A stretch of DNA of 64,000 nucleotides, from NCBI GenBank assembly GCA_965207165.1, contig OZ242265.1, positions 2,666,001 through 2,730,000 on the forward strand, given 5' to 3'. The stretch is from JAAXHV01 sp965207165. GTDB taxonomy: Bacteria > Pseudomonadota > Gammaproteobacteria > Eutrophobiales > Eutrophobiaceae. Positions within the stretch are counted from its first letter, which is position 1, and each line of letters begins with the position of its first letter. This document shows, piece by piece, positions 26,676 through 36,153 of this stretch. A program made the translations under genes and the position numbers. The notes beneath the pieces are model-generated. The model searched no databases. It saw only the letters and a program-made list of their open reading frames with translations, and was not told the origin of the DNA.

Positions 26676-27566
26676 ATGAGTAGTTCGCAACCTGCTCTAC
26701 GACCAAGTGAGGTGGTCTTGACATCGAAGGTCAAGCGGTTGCAGAGAGATGCTACCGCACAAATCGTATGCCAAAACAACCTGAAGTTCATGCGTGGGTT
26801 ACCGGATGGGTCAATGAGCTTAATCGTGACCTCGCCGCCTTACAACCTACGCAAATCATATGAGACACGGCAACCGTACGACAAATACATTGAGAAGCAA
26901 GCGTCCTGTATTGCGGAAGCTGTGCGTTTGCTTGCACCAAAAGGATCAATTTGCTGGCAGGTGGGCAACTACGTAGACAATGGTGAAATTTATCCTCTAG
27001 ACATCTTGCTCTACCCGCTCTTCAAGCAACATGGTATGAAGCTTCGAAATCGTATTGTCTGGTCTTTTGGACACGGACTTCATTGTCAAAAACGTTTTTC
27101 CGGTCGATATGAGACTATTTTATGGTTCACGAAATCGGAGGATTATACTTTCAATCTTGACCCTATCCGCATTCCTCCAAAATACCCAAACAAAAAACAC
27201 TTCAAAGGACCGAATAAGGGCAAGCTATCCTGCCATCCTCTAGGAAAGAACCCGTCTGACGTCTGGAACATACCCAATGTAAAATCAAATCACGTCGAAA
27301 AAACCGAGCACCCATGCCAATTTCCTGTTGGTCTCGTCGAACGCCTCGTGCTGGCATTGACTAACACAGGCGAAAGTGTTCTTGACCCTTACCTAGGTGT
27401 TGGTTCTTCGGCAATTGCCGCGTTAAAACATGGCCGCAATGCCTACGGGTGTGACCTAGAGCGGCGTTTCATTGATATTGCATGGGAACGTATCCATCAG
27501 CTTCGTGCCGGGATATTGCGGACGCGTCAGATGAACAAGCCCGTATACGAGCCCAGTGCAAAGTAG
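26676..27566 (+). CDS. DNA methyltransferase, beta class, SPPY (N4-cytosine) type
   Basis: 296 aa. Catalytic motif TSPPYN near residue 53 precedes the SAM-binding motif LDPYLGVGSSAIAAL near 237, the order of beta-class enzymes. SPPY is the variant usual in N4-cytosine methyltransferases, matching the fact that BglII/BstYI-type endonucleases pair with such enzymes. First gene of a five-gene operon; it protects host sites from the nuclease encoded 6 bases downstream. Confidence 0.88.
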   Translation: MSSSQPALRPSEVVLTSKVKRLQRDATAQIVCQNNLKFMRGLPDGSMSLIVTSPPYNLRKSYETRQPYDKYIEKQASCIAEAVRLLAPKGSICWQVGNYVDNGEIYPLDILLYPLFKQHGMKLRNRIVWSFGHGLHCQKRFSGRYETILWFTKSEDYTFNLDPIRIPPKYPNKKHFKGPNKGKLSCHPLGKNPSDVWNIPNVKSNHVEKTEHPCQFPVGLVERLVLALTNTGESVLDPYLGVGSSAIAALKHGRNAYGCDLERRFIDIAWERIHQLRAGILRTRQMNKPVYEPSAK

Positions 27567-27571
27567 ACCCT

Positions 27572-28036
27572 GTGAAACTGGCATTCACCTATGATGAGCA
27601 TCATAACGCGGGAGCTATGTGGAAAGAGCGCAATCTCAAGCAATGGTTGATAAATATCTTTGAAGCACCTGTGATTAGGATTGCACCACGCTGTACACTT
27701 TCTATACGCGAACATGTAGAGGCTAAATTTTTGAATGATGGTTGGGCACTCAACGTCGATCTCGATCAGTCGCATCGTCTTAAAATATTTGCTAAGAAAG
27801 ATACTTTTGCTTTCCAACTACAAACCGGGAATATGAGTCGTGCACCGTATGACCTGCTTAAAATGCAGTTTCTATTTCAGAGCCAGCGAATAGAAGCCGC
27901 TGCTCTCGCTCTTCCAACCAAAAGCGCTGCAAGAAAGATCGGAGACAATATTGCTAACGCAGAACGCCTCATCAATGAGTTACAGCTCTTCGATCGAGTG
28001 ATTAGCGTTCCAATTCTTGTTGTTGCTTTTGAGTGA
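27572..28036 (+). CDS. BglII/BstYI-like restriction endonuclease
   Basis: 154 aa from the GTG at 27572, chosen because it follows the methyltransferase stop by five bases; an ATG at 27482 would overlap that gene by 85 bases. The C-terminal half FAFQLQTGNMSRAPYDLLKMQF...LALPTKSAARKIGDNIANAERLINELQLF...VPILVV follows the pattern of BglII-type nucleases (E.Q.GN..R...DLLK.Q... P....A...G.N.A). The first residue of the expected E-x-Q pair is Gln here. Assignment rests on pattern and neighbourhood. Confidence 0.65.
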   Translation: MKLAFTYDEHHNAGAMWKERNLKQWLINIFEAPVIRIAPRCTLSIREHVEAKFLNDGWALNVDLDQSHRLKIFAKKDTFAFQLQTGNMSRAPYDLLKMQFLFQSQRIEAAALALPTKSAARKIGDNIANAERLINELQLFDRVISVPILVVAFE

Positions 28037-28050
28037 TGAAGTTGAGATAA

Positions 28051-29388
28051 ATGGCCTATAAATTTAAGATCGTCCCGCGTACCGAGCGTGAGGCTTTAAT
28101 CAATAAACGGCTGGAAAACTCCAAAGAGTTCGGTGAGATTATCTACGATTTTCGCAGTGACAGTTACACTCCAAAGGTAATCTCGCTCCCTATAGGCGTA
28201 CCAGTTTACCGCATGGAAAACTGCCGCACATTCACCGCCCAGCAGAACGACATCGCAACCCAAAGGCTGGACGATGACTATTTTGCTAAGGGGCAGGAGT
28301 TGACGACAGCCCAGCAGGCCCAGCATGATATTCTGGTTAAGCTCGCCAAGCAGAGTACTGAGTCGGTCACATCCATCTATGATGTTCTTGAGACTGATGG
28401 ACAGCGTGAATCAATCCTGATCACTAGTACTGGAGTTGTAGTCAATGGTAACCGCCGCCTCAGTGCAATGCGTGAGCTAATGCGCCAGAAAGATGGTTCT
28501 GTCGACGAACGCTTCACTCATATACGTTGCTCCGTTCTACCACCGGATACCACCCGTGACGAAGTTGATGACATCGAAGCCGATCTACAAGCTAGACCAC
28601 AAACTAAATTGGACTACGACTGGATTGGTGATGCCCGTCTTATCAGCCGACAGGTCAATAAAGGTCGCACCACTAAGGAGGTGGCTGACCGGCTTCGACG
28701 TAGCAAAGCAGAGGTTGAAAATGCCTTGCAGTCACTTGATGAGGCTGATTTATATTTAAGGGAATGGGTCGAGAAACCGGGACAATACCATCTCTTGAAA
28801 GACGGAGAGCAGATCTTTAGCGACATTCCTAAAAATATCGCAAAGAAGGACCCACAACTTCAGGAAGCTAGCCGTGCCATCGCTTGGTCGATATATGAAA
28901 ACCGTGACCGCGTCATGGGCCGCGTTTATAGGCTGAATGCGGCTTTTGGAAAACTCGCGCCGAAGGTGCTGGACATCCTTGAAGACCAAATTGATACTGA
29001 GCAGGTGGATAAGGAGCAAACAGGTAATCAGGATGATTTTTCTATCGACATTGATGGCGTTGCCGATGGTAGTGGGAAGAACTATAAACCGATTATTAAC
29101 GCCCTTAAGGACGATGTCACAAAAGACGATGCTGTAAATGTCCTTCTTGAAGCATGCGAAACTGCTATCGAGTTTGCTAGAGGGGAAAAGAACGAACTGG
29201 CTCCCTTAAAAACGCTCTCACAAGTCCATGCAAGAATCATAGGCATAGACACAAACGCAGCAGGGCAAAATACCTTATCACCGATGCTAAAACAGATAGA
29301 GTCGATTAGGAACGCCCTCGACAAGATGGAAGCCACCATCCAGTTACGTCAAACGGGCAAGTCAGCGGGCGACAAATCAGGGGAGTAG
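28051..29388 (+). CDS. ParB/Srx-domain protein of the restriction operon
   Basis: 445 aa. TSTGVVVNGNRRLSAMRELM (about 130-150) is the ParB-type core (V.dGnrRl.A); an HTH-like segment RTTKEVADRLRRSKAEVENAL follows near 210. The acidic C-terminal half has no recognised domain. ParB folds can act as CTPase switches or as DNase-like domains, so it may load or gate the downstream helicase. Starts 14 bases after the endonuclease gene and ends 7 before the helicase gene, so operonic. Confidence 0.72.
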   Translation: MAYKFKIVPRTEREALINKRLENSKEFGEIIYDFRSDSYTPKVISLPIGVPVYRMENCRTFTAQQNDIATQRLDDDYFAKGQELTTAQQAQHDILVKLAKQSTESVTSIYDVLETDGQRESILITSTGVVVNGNRRLSAMRELMRQKDGSVDERFTHIRCSVLPPDTTRDEVDDIEADLQARPQTKLDYDWIGDARLISRQVNKGRTTKEVADRLRRSKAEVENALQSLDEADLYLREWVEKPGQYHLLKDGEQIFSDIPKNIAKKDPQLQEASRAIAWSIYENRDRVMGRVYRLNAAFGKLAPKVLDILEDQIDTEQVDKEQTGNQDDFSIDIDGVADGSGKNYKPIINALKDDVTKDDAVNVLLEACETAIEFARGEKNELAPLKTLSQVHARIIGIDTNAAGQNTLSPMLKQIESIRNALDKMEATIQLRQTGKSAGDKSGE

Positions 29389-29395
29389 CGCCCAA

Positions 29396-31306
29396 ATGCG
29401 CGAAGCGCCAACGTCTGTTGAAATTTATTTCAATCACGATAAGACTGGCACACTTGCAATACCGGCAGGAGAGCTAGAAACGGCCATATGGTCACGCCTG
29501 AAGCTATCAATCCGAACAAAAAAACTTCATCACACGATAACAGGAAGCGAAATAAATCTTTCATGGTCTGACACCCTCAGCTTAGTGCGCGAATTTGGTA
29601 GCCGCGCTACCCAACAAAACTTGAATTTCCGGTTTAGGCCGACAGCAGCAGCAGCCGAGAAGCTTAGCGCGTTCGCCACAGAACTCAGGGAAACACGCGC
29701 GCAGCGCTCCACGCTAACGGAAAGTATCCACACTGAAGAAATACGGACGCGTCTGAACAATGCAGGATTTTCTAAACGTGAATTAAAGCCTTTCCAGCTT
29801 CGAGATTTGTCTCATCTGCTCTCACTTGCCAACGGGGCAAATTTCTCAGTCCCAGGAGCTGGCAAGACTACAGTGACGTTTGCGCTTCATACACTTACGC
29901 ACAAGCAGAAACAGTGTTTTATTGTAGTTGCCCCGAAGTCTGCATTCCAAGCGTGGATTGATGTTGTTGGTGAATGCATGGATGAAAACGCTTCGGCTGA
30001 CCACACTGAATCATTCACTATTTTGGACGGTAATGATGAGGACACAAGCCAGGCCCTAGCATCGCAAGCCACTCGTTTTATCATATCTTATGACCTCATG
30101 GTGCGCCAGCAGGGAGTACTGACATCGCATTTTGCAACTACGCCTACCCATCTCGTCCTCGACGAGTCTCACCGTATGAAGGCGGGATGGCAGTCGCAAC
30201 GCGGTGCCTTCCTTCTCAGCATTGCCAGCCTCCCGGTCCGGCGGGATATCTTGACTGGAACACCGATGCCTCAAGCGGCATCAGATATTGAGTCTCAGCT
30301 AGATTTTCTCTGGCCTGGCCACGGTCTCGGTCTTGAGGTCGTGCAGGGTACATCTCCACGGCGTGTACTCGGGAACCTTTACGTACGAACCACCAAGGAG
30401 GAACTCGGACTTCCTAAAGCCGAGCGACACTTCATTGATGTAACAATGGAACGGGGCCAATTGGCCCTGTACTCAATTGTTCGTAACGAGTTCCTGCGTG
30501 ATTATTCCAAGCATATTTCACGTGGTATGGGAGATGCGCAATTCCTTAAAGCGCGCCGCTCAGTCATGCGTCTGCTGCAGCTATCGGTAAATCCTGTCCA
30601 CGCGTTAAGTACAATGGCGTATGACGACGTAAAAATAGACTCAGCAATTATTGAACAAGTTCTTGAGGAAGGTCATTCGGCAAAGATGCGCGCCGTAATG
30701 AATCATGCGCGAAAACTGGCTAGTCAAGGCAACAAATCTGTTATATGGACGATTTTCACCGACACAATCCATAGCTTCGTTTCGTCGCTTGCAGATCTAA
30801 ATCCAGTTTATATTCATGGCGGTGTATCGTCTGGACCATCAAGTGACCCAGAGAGTCGTGAAGGTAAAATCCGCCGCTTTCATGAAGATCGCAGTTGTTA
30901 TGTCCTTATTGCAAACCCGGCAACAGCGGGCGAAGGTATTAGTCTTCACAAGGTCTGCCATGATGCAATTTATGCTGATCGGAGCTACGTCTCTACACAT
31001 TACCTTCAATCTATTGACCGAATTCATCGGCTTGGTCTCATGCAGGACCAGGAAACCCACATACATATCTATCGCTCTAAAGCTCCGCCGGTTATCGGAA
31101 GTATCGATATGTCGGTGAGCCGAAGGCTGGTCTCGAAAATCCGTAATATGCAGGTATTGCTTGACGATCCGGATCTACATGAACTTGCCTTCGATGAGGA
31201 ACAAGTTGCCGATCCGATTGATTATGATATTGAACTGCAGGACCTTATTGACCTAATTGCTGAACTCGAAGGAACTGCCGGGGACACGCAGATGGAAGAT
31301 ATATGA
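29396..31306 (+). CDS. SNF2/SF2-type helicase of the restriction operon
   Basis: 636 aa. Helicase motifs in order: Q-like LKPFQLRDL, Walker A SVPGAGKTT (near 151), DESH box LVLDESHRMKAGW (near 255), LTGTPMPQ, and C-terminal ATAGEGISLHKVCHDAIYAD and SIDRIHRLG (near 541), the order of SNF2-like translocases. The first 120 residues are a separate unrecognised domain. It should translocate along duplex DNA and couple recognition to cleavage. Its TGA overlaps the ATG of the next gene. Confidence 0.9.
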   Translation: MREAPTSVEIYFNHDKTGTLAIPAGELETAIWSRLKLSIRTKKLHHTITGSEINLSWSDTLSLVREFGSRATQQNLNFRFRPTAAAAEKLSAFATELRETRAQRSTLTESIHTEEIRTRLNNAGFSKRELKPFQLRDLSHLLSLANGANFSVPGAGKTTVTFALHTLTHKQKQCFIVVAPKSAFQAWIDVVGECMDENASADHTESFTILDGNDEDTSQALASQATRFIISYDLMVRQQGVLTSHFATTPTHLVLDESHRMKAGWQSQRGAFLLSIASLPVRRDILTGTPMPQAASDIESQLDFLWPGHGLGLEVVQGTSPRRVLGNLYVRTTKEELGLPKAERHFIDVTMERGQLALYSIVRNEFLRDYSKHISRGMGDAQFLKARRSVMRLLQLSVNPVHALSTMAYDDVKIDSAIIEQVLEEGHSAKMRAVMNHARKLASQGNKSVIWTIFTDTIHSFVSSLADLNPVYIHGGVSSGPSSDPESREGKIRRFHEDRSCYVLIANPATAGEGISLHKVCHDAIYADRSYVSTHYLQSIDRIHRLGLMQDQETHIHIYRSKAPPVIGSIDMSVSRRLVSKIRNMQVLLDDPDLHELAFDEEQVADPIDYDIELQDLIDLIAELEGTAGDTQMEDI

Positions 31307-32136
31307 ATGCAGCAATATCGACGGAACGCTTGTTCTCCTTACCTTGCTTCGAAGGGGTGCGACTGCTGCGATATTATGGAGAAATGCACCCTGAGCTTAG
31401 TACTACCGAACTCATACCCCTGATCGAGAGCATTGAAGCGGATGGTGCTAGCCTCGATCTGGTTGCTTCAGTTCACCTTGAATCGCTTGTCGAGCAAGAC
31501 TGTTCGATGGACGGCAAGGCGTTCTATCAGGCTTGTATAAAAGCTGTCTTGCTTAAGCACCAGCCTATTTGGTCTAAGTCCATGCGTACAGGACGTGCAC
31601 GCTTCACGCGAACACTCAATCTAAATGACCAGGACATTTTTTCTGCCGCTGGTTTAACGGACAATCCTCCATCGGTTGAAGTAGTGCGGTGGTGGGATGA
31701 GGTCTCTGGACATGCTCGGCTGATTATCGATCAAGTATATATGGAACAGGCTCGCAAAGCGGAACTCCTCACGCTGGGGCGTGAACGCAAGCGGCTTGCT
31801 AGTATTGGGATTAAGAAGGAACCGGAATGGCCAGGACTTGATGACAACTACGCTGGTTATGATGTATTGACGTATGACCTCGGAGAATATGGTCTAAAAA
31901 ACCGCATGATTGAAGTGAAATCTACGATTGCTTCACCGCTTCGCTTTTTATTATCACGCAACGAATGGGACAAGGCGAAAGAAGCACCATCGGCTTACCT
32001 TTTCCACATCTGGGATCTGAAACAGAGTCCTGAGGTTCTGCATATAAGGACGGTTACAGAAATTGAGCCCCACATTCCTTTAGACAGCGAGAAGGGAAAA
32101 TGGAAAATTGCTGAAATTCCTATTGTGAGTTCCTAG
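31303..32136 (+). CDS. DUF3883 / PD-(D/E)XK-like protein of the restriction operon
   Basis: 277 aa. The C-terminal domain (about 180-260) has GYDVLTYDL..YGLKNRMIEVKST, the D...E-V-K pattern of DUF3883 proteins and PD-(D/E)XK nucleases, then an NEW..A....SAYLFHIW block typical of DUF3883. Overlaps the helicase gene by four bases (ATGA), so translation is coupled. It may be a second nuclease or a structural homologue with a lost activity. Last gene of the operon. Confidence 0.82.
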   Translation: MNAAISTERLFSLPCFEGVRLLRYYGEMHPELSTTELIPLIESIEADGASLDLVASVHLESLVEQDCSMDGKAFYQACIKAVLLKHQPIWSKSMRTGRARFTRTLNLNDQDIFSAAGLTDNPPSVEVVRWWDEVSGHARLIIDQVYMEQARKAELLTLGRERKRLASIGIKKEPEWPGLDDNYAGYDVLTYDLGEYGLKNRMIEVKSTIASPLRFLLSRNEWDKAKEAPSAYLFHIWDLKQSPEVLHIRTVTEIEPHIPLDSEKGKWKIAEIPIVSS

Positions 32137-32275
32137 CGTATCAAGCTTTCAAATATCTGGTAACATTAGCCTTAAGTCGTTTCTGAAATAAGCAACAACA
32201 ATAACAGTTATTTTGACCTTCGCCCTGTAACCTGATCCACCTGCCGTTTAGGAATTTCCCTCTCTCGATTTGGTA

Positions 32276-33460
32276 TCAGCCAGGAAGTAACTCGACCACG
32301 TCCGCCTTTACACCGGCCACATAGTCCGCCCATTGATTCATCACCCACCGACGCCGTTCAAAGAGGTCGCTTCGGAAGTAAGCACCCTCCGTCCCACCGA
32401 CAACGTGAGCCAGTGCCGCCTCTGCAACCTCCCGCGGCTTGCCGGTGTCAGCACACCAATCCCGGAAACTGGACCGGAAGCCATGTGCAGTTGCCCGGTC
32501 TGCCAGGCCATTGTCCCGCAGTAATTTTGTCAGGGCCATATCGGATAGCGGTTTCCCCGGACGTTGCGGGCTTGGAAATACAAGCCCGGTCCTGTCAGCC
32601 AGTATCCGGGCCTGTTCCAATACGGCCACGGCCGGATTGGACAACGGTACCCGGTGGACCTTGCCACCCTTCATGCGCTCGGCCGAAATCGTCCAGGTTT
32701 TGTTGTCCAGGTCAATCTCGTCCCAGATTGCGCCCCGGACTTCACCTGCCCGCGCCGCAGTCAGTACCAGGAAGCGAAACGCCAGCTTTACCGCAATGCC
32801 CGCCCCCGACTGCCCGATTGTTTCCAGTGCCGCCGGCACATCCCGGTAAGGTAACGCCCGCAAATGCGCCTTGACAGCAGGGAGTTTCGGCAAGGCGCCG
32901 TCAATCATCTCACCTGCCGGATTGTTCTCGATATGGCCGTGCGCCATTGCCCAGCGGAACGTTTGCCGCATTTTCTGACGCAGCCGGCGCGCTGTTTCAG
33001 GCCGTGTTGTCCAGAGCGGGGTCAATATTTTCAACACATCCTCACGGCCTAACCGATCTATCTGGGTAGCGCCGATAACCGGAAACACATGCTTTTCCAT
33101 TGCCTGCAGCCAGTTCCTGGTGTGTTTGCCGTTGCGCCAGCTTGGTTTGAGCGCCTCATGGGTTTGCTCGGCGGCGTCCCGGAATGACGGCAGCCTGGCC
33201 TTGCGCTTTTCAGCCAGCGGGTCCCGCTTATGGATACGGGCGGCCTTGCGGTTCTCAAACGCCCTGTCCCGGGCCTCGGCCAGGGTCACGAGCTTGAAAC
33301 TGCCGAGGCCGATATCATGGCGTTTCCCGTTGATGGTGAGGCGCTGGACCCAGCTTTTCCCCTCGCCGGTGCCGATGCGCAAATACAGCGTCTCGCCCAC
33401 AAAATGAAACCCCGGTTTCCTGAGCGATTTCGCTTCAGCATACGTCATTTTTCTTGTCAT
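32276..33460 (-). CDS. intA: Tyrosine integrase (P4-like, DUF4102 N-terminus), left-facing
   Basis: 394 aa. N-terminal arm KSLRKPGFHFVGETLYLRIGTGEGKSW, core-binding region, and catalytic domain with TAARAGEVRGAIWDEIDL (first Arg), HGFRSSFRDW (H-x-x-R), LAHV (His) and GAYFRSDL (Tyr). It catalyses site-specific integration, usually at a tRNA 3' end. It is divergent from the second integrase at 33775, with a tRNA-Ser-like att core between them, which makes it the likely integrase of the 8.7-33.6 kb island. Confidence 0.95.
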   Translation of the reverse strand: MTRKMTYAEAKSLRKPGFHFVGETLYLRIGTGEGKSWVQRLTINGKRHDIGLGSFKLVTLAEARDRAFENRKAARIHKRDPLAEKRKARLPSFRDAAEQTHEALKPSWRNGKHTRNWLQAMEKHVFPVIGATQIDRLGREDVLKILTPLWTTRPETARRLRQKMRQTFRWAMAHGHIENNPAGEMIDGALPKLPAVKAHLRALPYRDVPAALETIGQSGAGIAVKLAFRFLVLTAARAGEVRGAIWDEIDLDNKTWTISAERMKGGKVHRVPLSNPAVAVLEQARILADRTGLVFPSPQRPGKPLSDMALTKLLRDNGLADRATAHGFRSSFRDWCADTGKPREVAEAALAHVVGGTEGAYFRSDLFERRRWVMNQWADYVAGVKADVVELLPG

Positions 33461-33774
33461 ATCTCTATACTCCTTACCAACGAAAATTCCACATTCTTAT
33501 ACAGGTAGTATAGGGTATGAGAGGGAATTGTCAAGACATGATTATACGAAAAATTCCTTATATATCAATATAGTTAGGTATTACTTAAGAAAGTATCGGA
33601 AACTCAACTGGCGGAGAGAGAGTCCGCCATTTCAAGGTTTTTTGTATTTCCTGTTGTTCCTTTATTTTATCATAACTAATTGATATAATAAGTATTATTG
33701 TCCATACACGTCTTATGCCGTATTATGTGTTCTCTTACAACTAGTGATAACTGCAATAATAACTATATCTTACC
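33461..33774. other. Divergent intergenic region between two integrases
   Basis: AT-rich, 314 bases, with the att-like hairpin at 33609-33629. It should hold both integrase promoters and the recombination site. Confidence 0.6.
33609..33629. repeat. Candidate attachment site between the integrases
   Basis: TGGCGGA-GAGAGAG-TCCGCCA, a 7-bp inverted repeat around GAGAGAG. TGGCGGAGAGAGAG is identical to 8714-8727 and equals the reverse complement of a tRNA-Ser acceptor end. Position between two integrase genes is what an att junction of tandem elements would show. Confidence 0.6.
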
Positions 33775-34959
33775 ATGAAACGACCAATAACCCTCTCAGC
33801 CTCCTTCGTCAGGACCATCAGCCGACCCGGCCGCTACGGTGACGGCCGCGGCGGCCACGGCCTATCCCTGCTCGTCAAACCCATGACCAACGGCCGCATG
33901 TCAAAATCCTGGTCTCAAAGACTACTGATAAACGGCAAACCCGTCAACGTCGGCCTCGGCCCCTATCCGCTAATCTCACTGGCCGACGCCAGAGGTAAGG
34001 TCCTGGAAAACCGCCAGGCATTAATTAAGGGCCGAGACCCGCGCGGACGTATACCGTTGTTTTCTCAAGCCGCCGAGGAAGTGATAAAGATTCACGCTGC
34101 GGGCTGGAAGGACAAGGGCAAGTCAGCAAACCAATGGCGGGCTACCTTGCGGGATTATGCGATGCCGAAACTGGGCCATAAACGTATCAACGACATTACC
34201 ACGGCGGACGTGATGGCTGTCCTGTTGCCGCACTGGCATGACAGGACGGAAACCATGCGACGGGTCAAACAACGTATCGGGGCCGTCATGAAGTGGGCCA
34301 TCGCCAACGGCTACCGGGAAGATGATCCGACCCTGACGCTGGCAGCGGCGCTCCCGAAAAACGGTACCGTCCGCAATCACCACAAGGCTCTGCCGTATTC
34401 TGAGGTGGGTGCGGCCATTGCCAGGGTCCGGGCCTCCGGCGCGTACTGGGCGACGGTGGCCTGTTTCGAGTTCATGACGCTCACTGCGGTTCGCTCCGGC
34501 GAGGCCAGATTGGCGCGCTGGACGGAGTTTGACCTTGAGACCGCCACCTGGGAGATACCCGGGGAGCGCATGAAGACCAAGCGACCGCATCGCGTACCCT
34601 TGTCCAAACGTGCGCTTGAAATTCTTGAGGAAGCATCACGGTACGCGGACAACTCCGGGTTGGTTTTTCCCAGCGTAACCGGAAAGGCGTTAAGCGATAG
34701 CACTGTGAGCAAGCTACTCCGTGAAAACGATATCGGCTGCGTCCCCCATGGCATGCGTTCATCGTTTCGGCAATGGGCCGCCGAGCGGACCAACCAACCC
34801 CGTGAGGTGTGCGAACTGGCCCTGGCGCACGTCAATTCGGATCGGGTTGAAGCGGCCTATCAGCGCTCCGATTTGTTTGATTTACGGCAGCGGTTGATGG
34901 AACAGTGGGCCGCCTACGTCAGCGCTAATGACGCAGACGTTGTGCGCTTGCACGGTTAG
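33775..34959 (+). CDS. intB: Tyrosine integrase, right-facing
   Basis: 394 aa. Catalytic residues: TAVRSGEARLARWTEFDL (Arg), HGMRSSFRQW (H-x-x-R), LALAHV (His) and AAYQRSDL (Tyr). Similar in plan to but clearly different in sequence from the minus-strand integrase. The last 250 bases, with 35 bases past the stop, are duplicated at 46844-47089. It probably served an element lying to its right. Confidence 0.95.
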   Translation: MKRPITLSASFVRTISRPGRYGDGRGGHGLSLLVKPMTNGRMSKSWSQRLLINGKPVNVGLGPYPLISLADARGKVLENRQALIKGRDPRGRIPLFSQAAEEVIKIHAAGWKDKGKSANQWRATLRDYAMPKLGHKRINDITTADVMAVLLPHWHDRTETMRRVKQRIGAVMKWAIANGYREDDPTLTLAAALPKNGTVRNHHKALPYSEVGAAIARVRASGAYWATVACFEFMTLTAVRSGEARLARWTEFDLETATWEIPGERMKTKRPHRVPLSKRALEILEEASRYADNSGLVFPSVTGKALSDSTVSKLLRENDIGCVPHGMRSSFRQWAAERTNQPREVCELALAHVNSDRVEAAYQRSDLFDLRQRLMEQWAAYVSANDADVVRLHG

Positions 34960-35326
34960 GACTGACCACGCGCCAACAGGGAGACATAAAAGTGCCGGGG
35001 TGTCGTAATAGCGACCTGTATGTGAGCCGTTTCGCGGGTGTCGGTGCCCATGGGCACCGGGTGGTGGGCGGCAGGACAGGCATGGGTTGTGGTGACTGTC
35101 AGGAGTGTCATGGTCGGTGGAATTGTACTTGTCGGGGCGGGTCCGCCTGCAGCGTGAAATAGCCGGTTTCGGGCCATAGCAACCCTTAGGGCCGGTTAGT
35201 TAAATCGTTTACTGGCGATTTATGACGGACGATTTCGGCCGAAATTATAAGTTTTTCTCACAACCGAGGTATCATGTGAGAAATTCAGACTATTCTTTAG
35301 AATATGAAGATTGCAGAGATATTGCT
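34960..35326. other. Non-coding region with palindrome repeat
   Basis: Contains the third 18-bp palindrome and its associated sequence, then an AT-rich leader. The upstream part of a longer frame through the DUF1971 gene is not considered coding. Confidence 0.5.
35042..35059. repeat. 18-bp perfect palindrome, copy 3
   Basis: Identical to the other four copies; followed by GGTGGTGGGCGGCAGGACAG and a GACTGTCAGGAGTGTCATGG block like that after the copy at 59990. It is a stand-alone piece of the repeat with no RadC or MTDPP-type gene attached. Confidence 0.9.
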
Positions 35327-35602
35327 ATGAAAACGCTCCCTGCAGAGGTATCAACGTACGCCACCAGCCCTGAATTCACGGAAGAAACCATCCCTGGGAA
35401 ACTGAAGAAATCCCACCGGACCAAGCATGAGACATGGGCAAAAATTGTGATTCTGGAAGGCACATTACGATACCGCATTCTTGAGCCGGTGCTGGAAGAG
35501 GTCAATCTTTCTCGCAGCAACTATGGGGTCGTGGAGCCGGAGGTCCCGCATGAGGTCGAACCGATAGGAAAAGTGTGTTTTTATTTGGAATTTTATCGCT
35601 AG
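35327..35602 (+). CDS. DUF1971 domain protein (TehB N-terminal-like cupin)
   Basis: 91 aa from the ATG at 35327 (MKTLPAEVSTYATSPEFTEETIPGKL), which matches the family start; the frame is open further upstream but that part is unlike the family. HRTKHETWAKIVILEGTLRYRILEP and VVEPEVPHEVEPIGKVCFYLEFYR are the hallmark segments of DUF1971. Related domains occur in tellurite-resistance proteins and in small stress proteins; role here is unknown. Confidence 0.85.
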   Translation: MKTLPAEVSTYATSPEFTEETIPGKLKKSHRTKHETWAKIVILEGTLRYRILEPVLEEVNLSRSNYGVVEPEVPHEVEPIGKVCFYLEFYR

Positions 35603-35624
35603 TGTTTGAGGACGTCCGACTTCA

Positions 35625-35942
35625 GTGGACCTGGACGACATTCTGTGTGAGCAGGTTGAGCGGACAGTGCGCAGGGACAACTGCGTGCGGCTGGACGGCC
35701 GGGTATTACAGCTCTCGGCAGACCGGCGCCGCCATTATTACATCAAGGCCAAGGTGAAAGTGTGTCGGCATACGGACGGAATGCTGAGCGCATTCCATGG
35801 CCTGCGGCGTCTGGCCAGGTACGACTCTCAGGGCCAACTGATCCAGGATGACAAATCGTCAGGACAGACGATTTGCACGGCGGCAACTGCCCGAAGGGTT
35901 GCGCCCAAGGATGGGCGCAATGAGCTACCGACGGCTGTATAA
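35625..35942 (+). pseudogene. Transposase C-terminal remnant (ISNCY/integrase-core type)
   Basis: DLDDILCEQVERTVRRDNCVRLDGRVLQL...KAKVKVCRHTDGMLSAFHGLRRL is the C-terminal part following the rve core in ISNCY-like transposases. The catalytic core is missing, so only a remnant is left. Confidence 0.6.
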
Positions 35943-36153
35943 TGTCCGCGGCACCGTCGGCACTGATAGAGTGATACCGGATTCTGTTATCTTGCTTGTA
36001 TCAGTGTAAATCTAAAAGCGGATAATTCATTGGTTACAGAAGTGGACAAATCGATTTGTTGACAGCAAAGTTTTTCTCACTATTGTCAGGAACAAACCAG
36101 GGCAACCGCATACTTGAATCGCGCCGGGAATTCCGGAGACCTGTTAATGTGGG

